DNA of 64,000 bases, from positions 1,929,008 to 1,993,007 of the forward strand of contig NC_020171.2 in assembly GCF_000224145.3 (NCBI RefSeq), in the 5' to 3' direction. The position numbers and the translations under genes were made by a program. The notes under the pieces were generated by a model. It saw only the letters and a program-made list of their open reading frames with translations, was not told the DNA's origin and ran no database searches. Origin of the DNA: Ciona intestinalis. Lineage: Eukaryota > Chordata > Ascidiacea > Phlebobranchia > Cionidae. Shown here in pieces: positions 13,401 to 27,200 of this stretch. Numbering within the stretch: the stretch's first letter is position 1; each line of letters begins with the position of its first letter.

Positions 13401-15963
13401 ATATTTTGACTGGTTTTCGGCGTACAGTGTGGTTTAACAGGATACTTTACGTTGGCGATTAAGACTAGCATCAATCAGCTTAGTTTACATAAAAGTATAT
13501 GATCATACCTACGAATCTACAGAGCCATTCTTCACTACATTTATTATCCAACATTGGTGGACATGCAGCTCCAAACTGCTTAAGTACTAGCAGATAAGGT
13601 GTTCGCGTTTTCCGATTTTATAAAGACCCGTAACGCAAAAAAGGTAGCTTACTAATTCAAGCAGAGGACCAAAAATAGTAACTTAGTATTGTTTTCCTCA
13701 ATGTCACTTCGATATTAGGCAAATTTTACACAGATCCCTTAAGTTTCGTTGCCGGGTATACGTGTTAAGTTTGTGAGCCAAAAAGTAAAATCACGGCAAT
13801 TTACATGCAAAACTGCAGCTATACACCAGTTTATGGTAATGTTATGCGTTTGTATTTATGGTAATGTTATTTTTGTTTGTATTTTTATATTTTAAACATG
13901 TTCTTTTATGTTTTTGGTTAGTAAACCTGATATTTTCTGTTTTTTTACTCTTTAATCGATTGAGTGTTCAATAAAAGTTGATTATTTTTGTGAGGTTTAT
14001 TATTGTGATAAGATATAACATTAGTAGAAAACCGTTTTTACGCGCAGAAGTGCTTGGTTTTTAAAAAATCGCAATATTTAAACGAAAAACAGCACCCAGC
14101 AATGATAAAATGCTATGCCGTGGGCTCCGTAATGGTGACGACTATGACGTCATAGATACGAGACAATGGATAACAAGACTCGTTGTTTTACAATCCGTTT
14201 CCTAACTTGGTCTATACTAACTTTGGTTCTACCCACTGTGCTATTATGCTAAAGAAAAAAAAACAGTGTGGTAACTTGTAAGCGGGTACGAGGTGTATGG
14301 AACAGAACACCTGTGTTCTAACAACTGTCGTTTCCCCGCCATACGAGATAAACAAGTTACATTTATGGTAACTCATAAGCTAGCACGAGGTGTATGAAAC
14401 TGAACACTTGTGTTATAAAACCACTGTTGTTGGCCTACCATGCAAGGATAAACAAGTTACATTCATTTATTTAATACATTATGTCACATTTATTAATACT
14501 TAGTATATTTTTAGTTACTTAGAGTTCATGTTAAAGCATTACTTTTCCAAACAACCTGGATCATCAAAACCTAGCGTGGAAATTTTAACCCCAACCAACT
14601 TTAATGAAAGAGGTTGCCAGGTCTCGCTAAGATTCTCATGTTCGTTGCTGGAGGTAAAAGTAACTGTTTTGTTAGAACTCTACAATGAGATGGTTTGTTG
14701 TATGAGGACACTTACTTGTTTTTATTACTCGTAGACACCAATGTTATAACACAGCAGTGAGCATGAGGTGTATGAATACGCCATATGTGTCTGGTGTATA
14801 AAAAGACACCCATGTTATAACTTAACAATGAGCATGAGGTGTATGAGTACACCATGTGTGTCTGGTGTATAAGAAGACACCCATGTTATAACTCGACAGT
14901 GAGCATGAGGTGTATGAATACACCATGTGTGTCTGGTGTATAAGAAGACACCCATGTTATAACTCGACAGTGAGCATGAGATGTATGAGTACACCATGTG
15001 TGTCTGGTGTATAAGAAGACACCCATGTTATAACACAGCAGTGAGCATGAGATGTTTGAATACACCATATGTGTTTGGTATATAAGAAGACACACATGTT
15101 ATAACTGAGTGATCATGAGGTGTATGAATGCACCATGTGTGTCTGGTGTATAAAAAGACACCCGTGTTATAATTTGACAGTGAGCATGAGGTGTATGAAT
15201 ACACCATATGTGTCTGGTGTATAAAAAGACACCCATGTTATAACTTAACAATGAGCATAAGGTGTATGAATACACCATGTGTGTCTGGTGTATAAGAAGA
15301 CACCTGTGTTATAACTGGACAGTGAGCATGAGGTGTATGAATACACCATGTGTGTCTGGTGTATAAGAAGACACCCATGTTATAACTCGACAGTGAGCAT
15401 GAGATGTATGAGTACACCATGTGTGTCTGGTGTATAAGAAGACACCCATGTTATAACACAGCAGTGAGCCTGAGGTGTTTGAATACACCATATGTGTTTG
15501 GTATATAAGAAGACACACATGTTATAACTGTGATCATGAGATGTATGAATGCACCATGTGTGTCTGGTGTATAAAAAGACACCCATGTTATAATTTGACA
15601 GTGAGCATGAGGTGTATGAATGCACCATGTGTGTCTGGTGTATAAAAAGACACCCATGTTATAACTTGACAGTGAGCATGAGGTGTATGAATGCATCATG
15701 TATGTCTGGTGTATAAGAAGACACTCATGCTATAACTTGACAGTGAGCATGAGGTGCATGAAAACACCGAAGTTATAACTCAACATAAGCTATAAATCAA
15801 AACGCAAGTGTGTTCACAGGTGAGCAACAAACTGAAGAAAGAAGGAATGATCTTCGACACCAGGCAACCAAATGTAATGAGAGTGTCACCTGTCCCGTTA
15901 TACAACACTTTCCATGATGTGTATCGTTTTGTACAAGCGCTGCGTAAATCATTGTCAATTTAG
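7445..15963 (+). CDS. KYNU: Kynureninase, 9 exons, apparent frameshift in exon 4
   Basis: Kynureninase is a cytosolic PLP enzyme of tryptophan catabolism that cleaves kynurenine and 3-hydroxykynurenine to anthranilate or 3-hydroxyanthranilate plus alanine. Exons: 7445-7619, 8071-8168, 9151-9273, 9958-10148, 10841-10996, 11570-11741, 12279-12465, 14515-14653 (or the copy 12677-12815) and 15820-15963, about 461 residues (human 465). Family motifs are clear: [47 protein letters not shown], then [13 protein letters not shown] with the PLP lysine near residue 278, [17 protein letters not shown] and [15 protein letters not shown]. Exon 4 reads correctly up to GFD near 10113, then only the next frame gives [10 protein letters not shown], which the family expects before GEE of exon 5, so one base is missing at 10114-10117. 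Intron 3 has a GC donor (GAG|GCAAGT at 9274). Exon 8 occurs twice around a gap. Confidence 0.93.
9085..9122. repeat. AT-rich microsatellite
   Basis: TA-dinucleotide runs lie in KYNU intron 2 just before the exon 3 acceptor. A short CA run lies near 8897. Other TA runs are at 23299, 29955, 31482, 32287 and 55319. Confidence 0.8.
9650..9935 (+). mobile_element. tRNA-derived SINE, near full length
   Basis: The head has a degenerate A-box (TTGGTTAAAGTGCTC) and B-box (GGTTTAAAGCTCC). It is followed by GCTGCTACCATTGT, TTGGGCAAGG, the middle part GGTTGTCTAAATTGTC, and a tail with GAACACCTGTG...AACTGTCGTTTCCC and a GTTACATTCATTCAT end. It inserts in KYNU intron 3, in the same order as the minus-strand copy at 3895-4165. 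Confidence 0.75.
11025..11195 (+). mobile_element. SINE fragment (middle and tail)
   Basis: It contains AGTGGTCACTAATGGGTTG, then AACTTGTAAGCGAGCATGAG and GTGTATGAAACAGAACAC, the middle and tail modules of the local SINE without the tRNA-like head. It is in KYNU intron 5. Confidence 0.7.
12549..12827 (+). repeat. Duplicated KYNU exon 8 block, copy 1 (cut by gap)
   Basis: It is nearly identical to 14387-14667, including intron 7 sequence, a SINE tail and all of exon 8 (12677-12815). After the exon this copy reads GGAGGGTAAAAG where copy 2 reads GGAGGTAAAAG, so an extra G disturbs the splice donor. It ends at the N gap. Homology begins where a reversed SINE tail (about 12505-12548) joins a forward one. 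Confidence 0.85.
12828..13261. other. Assembly gap (434 N)
   Basis: The gap is inside KYNU between the two copies of exon 8. The size is not a round number, so it may have been estimated from read pairs. Confidence 0.99.
14265..14480 (+). mobile_element. Two SINE tails in tandem
   Basis: Two tail modules follow each other: GTAACTTGTAAGCGGGTACG...GTTCTAACAACTGTCGTTTCCCC at about 14270-14362, and GTAACTCATAAGCTAGCACG...GTTATAAAACCACTGTTG at about 14369-14480, each ending near GTTACATT. The second runs up to the acceptor of KYNU exon 8. Confidence 0.7.
14387..14667 (+). repeat. Duplicated KYNU exon 8 block, copy 2
   Basis: This is the intact copy. Exon 8 at 14515-14653 has a clean acceptor (TTTTTAG) and donor (GAG|GTAAAA), and joins in frame to exon 7 and exon 9. 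It is therefore the likely used copy. Base differences from copy 1 are few (for example AACGAAAG versus AATGAAAG), within what allelic polymorphism in Ciona would allow. Confidence 0.85.
14745..15780 (+). repeat. 71-bp minisatellite, about 15 units, higher-order structure
   Basis: The anchor GCATGAGGTGTATGA or a variant recurs at 14761, 14832, 14903, 14974, 15045, 15113, 15184, 15255, 15326, 15397, 15468, 15534, 15605, 15676 and 15747, a 71-base period with two short units (68 and 66). The order of variants repeats after about 423 bases: the shortened unit with GATCATGAG occurs at 15113 and again at 15534, so six-unit blocks were duplicated. It lies in the last KYNU intron, ending about 40 bases before exon 9. 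The period rotates the frame and creates meaningless short reading frames on the minus strand. Confidence 0.95.
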
Positions 15964-16261
15964 AAGCATAGTTAGAAGTTAGTGGATGTCAAATTATTAG
16001 GGTGTGTTTATTCTATATAGGTGCGCTGATATAGGTATAAGTTTAATGGGTTTAATTTGACAAGGCTTTGCATAGGGTTTACAACGAAATGGGTGATTTG
16101 CGCTCCATTATAAACTGCAGTTACTAATATCCATGGCCATTTTAAGAAATATGAGGCAGAATGATAACTTAGGTTTCTGCAGGTCTATATTCTCTATTGA
16201 AAGTTTACATTACTGAAAGTAAGGTTTATAGTACTTCGATCTATATGTGTTACGTGCAATT

Positions 16262-16475
16262 TATTTACAGTATCGTATAGGGTAGGGTGGGAGAAGACTG
16301 GACACCTTCAGCACATGTTTTTTCCAAATACCTTGATCATGTTTCAAACAATATCAACGGACCATTAGAGTCGTGAGGATAGGGTTATATAATTCTTTGA
16401 ATATTCTTTGTTCAAAACTAAAGGAGTTGAGAAATTAGAACAAGTGTCCCATCTTCCCCCACCCTACCATACATT
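16262..16475 (-). mobile_element. MITE of the TGGGACACC family
   Basis: Inverted ends are visible: GGGTAGGGTGGGAGAAGAC at the left and GTGTCCCATCTTCCCCCAC at the right. The core has TTGATCATGTTTCAAACAA and GTCGTGAGGATAGGGTT, the family core in reverse orientation. It is 300 bases after the KYNU stop. Confidence 0.85.
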
Positions 16476-16484
16476 ATAATCAAA

Positions 16485-16695
16485 ATTGGCACGGGTTCAA
16501 AGCTCGTTGCTGCTACCATTGTGTGTGTGTTGTTGGGCAAAGACAATAAACGACAATTGGTCCAACCCAGTAGTCACTTATGGGTTGTTTAAGTTATAGC
16601 AATCAACCACAAAGTTACATCAGTAGTAACTCGTAATTATGCACGAGGTGTATGAAACCGAACAACAGTATCAAGTAAGTTACATTTTAACTTAG
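16485..16695 (+). mobile_element. SINE lacking most of its head
   Basis: It starts at the B-box (GGGTTCAAAGCTCGTTGCTG), then has GCTACCATTGTGTG, TTGGGCAAAGAC, CAACCCAGTAGTCACTTATG, and the tail GCACGAGGTGTATGAAACCG with a shortened end at GTTACATTT. Confidence 0.75.
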
Positions 16696-16859
16696 ATAAT
16701 GCTGCGTATAAATAAAAAGTGAATCTATCAGTTCGTCGCGAAATTTCTTGTCTACATTTGTATTCCTGTATCAGACATTCTGTCATATTCATTTAGTGCA
16801 CACCGTCCAACAGAACTTCTATATTCTTAACGGTCCTTTGTTGCAATAGTAAAACGAAT

Positions 16860-17133
16860 GTAGAGGTTCGTTTCGGCTGGCAAAGGGTGCGCTGAGCAGA
16901 AATATTGCTGTTCGTTTGCGCTTCTACTTTAAGTGGTGTTGGCGCAGTGCGCGTCGCGAGTCGATCCATGGGGGTGGCTTGCACGGTTTTCGGTTGCTAC
17001 TGTAGGAAGGTGTTGGCGCTGGGCGATCGCTGGTCGACTTAAGGGGGTCGCGTGCTCAGCTTATGGTTAACCATGTGAGATTTATGTTTCGGTTGGCAAA
17101 GGGTGCGCTGAGCAGAAAATAATGCTGTTCGTT
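16860..17133. repeat. GC-rich tandem repeat next to gap
   Basis: The motif GGCAAAGGGTGCGCTGAG occurs at 16879 and 17095 (216 bases apart). TGTTGGCGC occurs at 16937 and 17011 (74 bases apart) inside what looks like a smaller repeat. The stretch is much richer in G+C and CpG than its surroundings and runs into the N gap, probably because the array could not be assembled. Confidence 0.65.
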
Positions 17134-17633
17134 NNNNNNNNNNNNNNNNNNNNNNNNNNNNNNNNNNNNNNNNNNNNNNNNNNNNNNNNNNNNNNNNNNN
17201 NNNNNNNNNNNNNNNNNNNNNNNNNNNNNNNNNNNNNNNNNNNNNNNNNNNNNNNNNNNNNNNNNNNNNNNNNNNNNNNNNNNNNNNNNNNNNNNNNNNN
17301 NNNNNNNNNNNNNNNNNNNNNNNNNNNNNNNNNNNNNNNNNNNNNNNNNNNNNNNNNNNNNNNNNNNNNNNNNNNNNNNNNNNNNNNNNNNNNNNNNNNN
17401 NNNNNNNNNNNNNNNNNNNNNNNNNNNNNNNNNNNNNNNNNNNNNNNNNNNNNNNNNNNNNNNNNNNNNNNNNNNNNNNNNNNNNNNNNNNNNNNNNNNN
17501 NNNNNNNNNNNNNNNNNNNNNNNNNNNNNNNNNNNNNNNNNNNNNNNNNNNNNNNNNNNNNNNNNNNNNNNNNNNNNNNNNNNNNNNNNNNNNNNNNNNN
17601 NNNNNNNNNNNNNNNNNNNNNNNNNNNNNNNNN
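17134..17633. other. Assembly gap (500 N)
   Basis: Exactly 500 N, probably nominal. It lies where the missing exons 3 and 4 of Arf C would be expected. Confidence 0.99.
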
Positions 17634-17879
17634 TTAAGTCACACACCGCTAATAGTCACACATCACAAACACTGCATCGTTTTGTAGTAATCACAGCACA
17701 TCCCTAATACTTTATCTCAGAAAAACATTGGCAGATGCATATTTTATGAACCCTAGATCATTTGTTCTCAGCTTTGCCTCATTTTAATTTGGAAAAATAC
17801 AGCAGTTTCCCATTTTACTCCCAAGTACTAAGCACTGTATACAGTATTGTAAATTCAGTGTATTACATAGTAGTGTGAC

Positions 17880-17962
17880 CAGTGGCGCAGCCAGGGGGTT
17901 TCTGGGGTTTGTTGAAAAATTTGTTGATTAAAACCCCCCCATTTTTTCTGGCTGCGCCACTG
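17880..17962. mobile_element. 83-bp hAT-type MITE with 8-bp target duplication
   Basis: Perfect 15-base terminal inverted repeats (CAGTGGCGCAGCCAG at 17880 and its complement ending at 17962) are flanked by the direct repeat AGTGTGAC at 17872-17879 and 17963-17970. An 8-base target duplication and CAGTGGCG-type ends are typical of hAT-family non-autonomous elements. The inside is only about 50 bases of G/C runs and AT, with no coding capacity. It lies in intron 2 of Arf C. Confidence 0.9.
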
Positions 17963-18196
17963 AGTGTGACAGTGTTTATTGGTCACGTAGTAAGTTAATG
18001 AGGCTATACTTCAAAAATGCGAAAACAGTTGCATTACATCGACTGTTCACATCACACTAGATAAACAAGTTACATTCATACACATACCACAAGTAAGAAA
18101 CTCAATAGTTTAACAACAACAGCTTAAGTTAAACCTACAAACACTGGTATGTGAAACAAAGACAGTTGAAACCCACACACTGTTCCTTGAGTGTTA

Positions 18197-18762
<566 letters not shown>

Positions 18763-19732
18763 TTAAATCCTAGCTACCACTAATAAATAAACCCTGCAAG
18801 GAAAGAAATAGTGTACACATATTGTGAGTCAGAAAACACACGCAAAAACTATTACATTCACTAAAAAACGAGAGATTAAATAAAATATAGGACATAACAC
18901 GAAGCACTGTTACACAATGTATTCTAACTAATATAGTTTGTGGATTAGCAAAAAATTGGTTTTTTTGAGTAAAATGCAGGGAAGCTTAAACATTGGTTCA
19001 AAACAGGACTGATGTCACAGAAACAAAATTTTGTGGCCAATAGCCACTCACATGAAAGTTCAAAGTTATTGGTAAAGTATTTTGGCAATTGGGTGCACAG
19101 GACTCCAACTTTTAATGTCATGATAATGATATTTGCCATGTTACAGTGAATTTCAACAGTTCGCTATTAGTTTAAGCAAAAAGATCAGGTTTTTAACAAA
19201 TATTTAGTGAAATTGATGTTTATATATGAAGCATGAAACCACTACACCTAAAATTGCTGTTAAGAAATGTAAACGTCGTTAAACTTCCACCAAAACGATA
19301 TGGACCAGATATAAGCACCACGCTGTAACAGTAGTATGACACATGATATACAGTCTTCGATACATTTTATTAAATAAATTAAAAAATGATTTTCATTTTA
19401 TCTTGCACCGTGGGGAAGTTAGGGGACTTGGGGTAAATGGTTTTCTTTAAGTTATGATTATTTTTGTAATTATTTATTGTCAATTTTGATAAGATTATCA
19501 ATTTTAATACATAGAAAAAATAAACCATGCCTTTCAAAGAAAAATTTTAAAACTGTCAAATGATAGTCCAAAATTTTGTAAATTGTTAAGTTAATTGCTC
19601 CTTTTTCTTATATATAACAACCTAATAGGAGTGAAAAAATCTGTGTTTTTTTAAATTTGTTAGCAGTTGCCACATGGAATGATTCGACGAAAGCAGCATA
19701 CAATTTGTTCATTAATTTTGGTCCATTTTTAT

Positions 19733-22700
<2,968 letters not shown>

Positions 22701-22709
22701 GCATATGCT

Positions 22710-22805
22710 GCTTTTGAGCTAGCACAAGGTGTAGGAAACAATACCCAGGTTATAACAGCCGTTGTTACCCTGCGACACCAAAATAAATAAGTTACATTCC
22801 TCTAA
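22710..22805 (+). mobile_element. SINE tail fragment
   Basis: Contains GAGCTAGCACAAGGTGTAGG, CCAGGTTATAACAGCCGTTG and AAATAAATAAGTTACATTCC, a diverged tail module. Confidence 0.65.
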
Positions 22806-22929
22806 AACTTCGGGTTTCAAAATCACCCTAGTCTGCTACCAGCAAAATTCACCAGGTAAACTATACAACTACTTCAGACAATAGAAAATTACAGTGAAGT
22901 ACAAATGCACACACCTGGAAAAATTGACA

Positions 22930-23010
22930 GTCAGCTTCAATTGTATGAATGTATGTTTTTCCTGTGTATAAAAGGACACTGGCCCCACAGCTCGACAGTG
23001 AGCATGTGGT
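22930..23010 (+). repeat. Single diverged 71-bp minisatellite unit
   Basis: Recognisable by CTGTGTATAAAAGGACAC, CTCGACAGTGAGCATG and GGTATACC, close to the unit of the arrays at 14745 and 23680. Confidence 0.55.
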
Positions 23011-23671
23011 ATACCTACAACACAATCTAAAAAACAAATATAATTTTAAAACATGGGGTATACCTTTATTTTAAATAGATTGTACCAGCATTGCGTAATA
23101 AGGGCATCAAATACAAGACGACTAATTAAAAATTAATTGAAACATGAAAAACAGAGATAGTTGTACAGTGCAGGGCTTATAAAATAACATAGCTGGCACC
23201 AATATAAACAAAACCAATGTTTTTAAGGCCTATGATTTGGTCCTATGCTGCGGTCCAACTGTCACAATGTACTATTGTTTAAGCACTTACAAATGATATA
23301 TATATATATAAAGACAGCAGTGCTGAAACCAATTTTAAAAGGTCTAAAACGCTCTTTAGTGTGACCAATTTTGAAATACAAACAAGGTTGAAATTTTTAA
23401 TTACAATTTCGTAAATATTGCGATTTTTTCCAGTTTAATAGGAGTTATTTTAACATATACAGTTGTTGCAACCAACAAAAAGTATCTACACAAATAAAAT
23501 GATGTGATATGTAGCACTAATTAGAATACATACACCTTTGGCATAGGGTGATGATAGAATATAAATGAAAGAATAGAAAAGACTAAACAAAGATTCTATG
23601 TTGGAAATGCTGTCTGTATTTTGATTATTTTTGCTATGTTTACACTGCAGTGTGCCTTGTTGAAAAGAACA

Positions 23672-24000
23672 TGTTATAACTGGACAGTCGGAATAAGGTT
23701 TATAATACAGCCTGGTAAGAGAGTAGGTATTAGGTGAAGGAGTTTATTCATGTTATAATCAGACACCTGTATGTCTGGTGAATAAGAAGACACCCATGCT
23801 ATAACTCGACAGTGAGCATGAGATGTATGAAAACACCATGAGTGTTTGGTGTATAAAAAGACACCCATGTTATAACTTGACAGTCTGCATGAAGTGTATG
23901 AATACACCATGTGTGTCTGGTGTATAAGAAGAAACCCTTGTTATGGCTTGACAGTGGGCAAGGGTGCATGAACACACCATTCATGGCAATTTCAGCACAT
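23672..24000 (+). repeat. 71-bp minisatellite, about 4 units
   Basis: Units carry CTCGACAGTGAGCATGAG, GGTGTATAAAAAGACACC and CACCATGTGTGTCTGG, in the same orientation as the array in KYNU. It lies just downstream of the NOSTRIN-like gene. The remainder of 23010-24201 is AT-rich with no gene seen. Confidence 0.85.
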
Positions 24001-24201
24001 ATATATGTTTTAGGTTCAAACAAGCCAGCCGCACTGCAGAGCTAAACACATATTTGTGTGCAAAATACAACCAAACCAACCATATATCACATAATGGGAA
24101 TGATAAATTCAGTTAAAACACAACAAGCCATGATAAAAATGGAAAAAAAATTCGAAATTGCGCAAAAAATGAGTAAAATTGTAAAAAAAATCGAAAAATT
24201 T

Positions 24202-27200
24202 TTATACACTAATTTCAACATCAACATAATTTGCGGGAAAGAGTCCTGATTGGTTGTTTACTTCCCCTCTCCACCAATCATCTTCACCCTTTTCGAATAC
24301 GTTTATTACATCACCTGGAAAGTAAATGAAATATTGTAGAAACAATAAACTTACGAAACCAAAGCATTTGAGCCAGTGAGCATGAGGTGTATGAATACAC
24401 CATGTGTGTCTGGTGTATAAGAAGACACCCATGTTATAACTCGACAGTCAGCATTAGGTGTATGAATACACCATGTGTGTTGGTAAGACAACAGTCATGT
24501 ATGTATACGTCGAGTTATAACATAGGTGACGTTCCAGGTTAAATATAGCACAAATCCCATGTTTGAGACAAGGTTCTCAGCCATATAGAATAGATATTAA
24601 AGAAAAATATCATACAACATCCTTCACAGGTAATCTCTTACCTTCTTTGATTGACAGTTCATCAGGTCTAGTAGCTGCATAATCATAAATAGCAACACAT
24701 CGACATAATACTGTAGTTTCACCAGAGTTCGTGACCTCAGGTTTTGCTGGAGGCAATTTCAAGATTGTATTAACATTCTAAACTGGTTTGCGTATACAGT
24801 TCAAAAAAAAAACAATTTCACACTTTGATTTTTTTTAAATATACTTGTTTTTAAAAGACTTTAATTGGAAAAGGGGAAAATGCTATTAGAAACAGAACAC
24901 TTGTGTTAGAATAACTGCCCCGCCAAGCGAGAATAAATAAGTTACATTCATTCATTCATTTGCATTAATTTGTCTATAAAATTTAGGTTGTGTTTTTCAA
25001 GGTGTATGAAACCAAACACCTGTGTTATAACATCTTCATTGGCCTTTTATTGATACATAAGTTACATTTATTTGTTTTATTTACCCATAAAATATATTTC
25101 ATTCACCTGGTGTTTCCACTGGCGTTTCAAACTCCGGTGAAGCTGGTGGAACTGAATTTTTCGTTGAACTTGACGTGACGCTTGCATTACTTGTACGTCT
25201 GTTGTCACGCATAACTTTGCCTGGTAGGTAGGGAATGGTTACTGTTTATGTGAAATAAAACTATAAAAAAAAATAAAAAATAAAAAGGAATTAGTTACTG
25301 TTAAGAGCTTCAGTTGAAAAATGGCAAAAAAACTATAAATTATAAAAAAATAAGTCCCAGGTCTTGTGGATAAGAATAAAAAAGAGTAAAAAAACTAAAT
25401 AAAACACAACAAAAAGTATAATAAAAAATCAAAGCTCAAAAGCTAAAACTTTGCCATAACTTACCAGTAGCTGCCGAAACAGTTTCGTAATTCTTCTTCT
25501 GATGGTGGTTATGGTTGCTATGATTTCTATGGTTCTCTAGTGAGGAAGATCGGTGTCGCGTGACGGGAGCGCGACTTTTTGCTGGAGATTAGAATCTAGT
25601 TAGTTGGTGTACTGAGTTGTGAATGGAGTAAATAATGTCACAATAGTCACACAGCCTGAGGTGAATCTTTTAGTATTGCTTCACCCAGTGGTCACTAATG
25701 GGTTGTCCAAATTGTCAGTCATAAAGAAAAACAATCCTTTATGAAGTTGTATACAGGGTAACTTGTAAGGGAGCACTAGGTGTATGAAACAGAACACCTG
25801 TGTTATACCGACCGTCAAGAGAATAAATAAGTATCTATTAGTTATAAAACTTACACTTTGATTTTGACTTGGATTTATGTTGGCTTTTTTCTTTTTCTTG
25901 TAACCTTTCATAGGCCTCCCCTGGTCTTGAGCGAAACACAGTGTACAAGATGCCCTGAGTTATTATGTGTTGATAATGTTATGATTTGTTTAAGACCAAC
26001 AACAAAATACAAAATTTACAGAAAAATATAACAGAAAAACAGAGAAAATTAACAAAATAAACAATAATAATAAAAACCTAAAAACAACATAAAATAAACA
26101 TAGTAAAAAAGACAAAGCAATAACCCGTTTATCCCTATGGTTTTCGATGTAGTGAAACGGATAAGCAAGTACAACTAGCTTTAACATAAATCAACTATAA
26201 ACAAAACACACTAATTAATAATTACCTGTTTATCCGTGTGGTTTTCCATGCAGTTAGACAGCGGGTGTTGTGGTCTGGACGATCCATCAATAGATGAAAG
26301 AGTGAGGTTTAATTTATATCGAATAATGTCAAAGAATGTCAGCATTGCTGAAGACTGTGGAGGAAAGAATTTCAAGTATTTTTATTTTTTATTGAAATAT
26401 TTAATATTTTACAGTAGGTTGGGGTAAGATGGAACATGCTTTTATTCTCTTTATCGTCCCATTTCTTAGTAAAGAAAGAAGATTTACAGAATTATTCACC
26501 AAAATCGGTAGAACTGCCAAAATATACAGCGTGATTTTGCTAATGCTAAATAATTTCAAAGATACATTAAATCAATTTCAAAAAAAAAAATAAAAAAAAC
26601 ATGTTTTTTTTTAACCTGCAACAATCTATTGGAGATATCTGATTGGTTCTTAGGGTCATTATCTTTTGAGGCTTCAGCCAATCTTTTGAGGCCGTCACGA
26701 TGAGCACGCTCCTTCTGGCAGTCAGCTATATAACGTTCAAGTAGTTTGTTCACTGATGCCCGTCGTCGATCTGGGGACATCGGACAGCTGAAATTTTCTT
26801 GCTGTGAAATGGAAATGTGATATATTTTGTGTTTAAAGGTACACATTCATCAGTTTTAGCAGCATAGAAATTTTATACACTGAGCATTTACAGTGCATTT
26901 AGTACCTATCAATAATCTGATTTTATCAAGAAAATATTAAAATCTTCTATAACTTAATCTTACACTAACTTGCATATTTTATTTAACCCTTATACGCTTA
27001 TACCCCGATGGTTCTACTCACATAGAAATCACATAATAGTTGCTCGGACATATACGGCGCCCCCTTTAGTTTATCGGCCACTAGAAGGATCTCTGTTTGC
27101 GGGGACAAGCCCTCACATGCATCGTCGAGTATCCGACACATCTGTGGAAAATATGATTTCTATTTTACCAAGAGGACTTGGTATAGCGGCAGAAAACACA

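Noticed and set aside
14815..15699. Series of 60-82 codon minus-strand frames, and an apparent CRISPR-like array
   Set aside because: They are translations of the 71-bp minisatellite in rotating frames. Units are contiguous without unique spacers, and the host is an animal.
17056..17646. Open frames over the third gap, both strands
   Set aside because: Made of N with short ends in repeat sequence.
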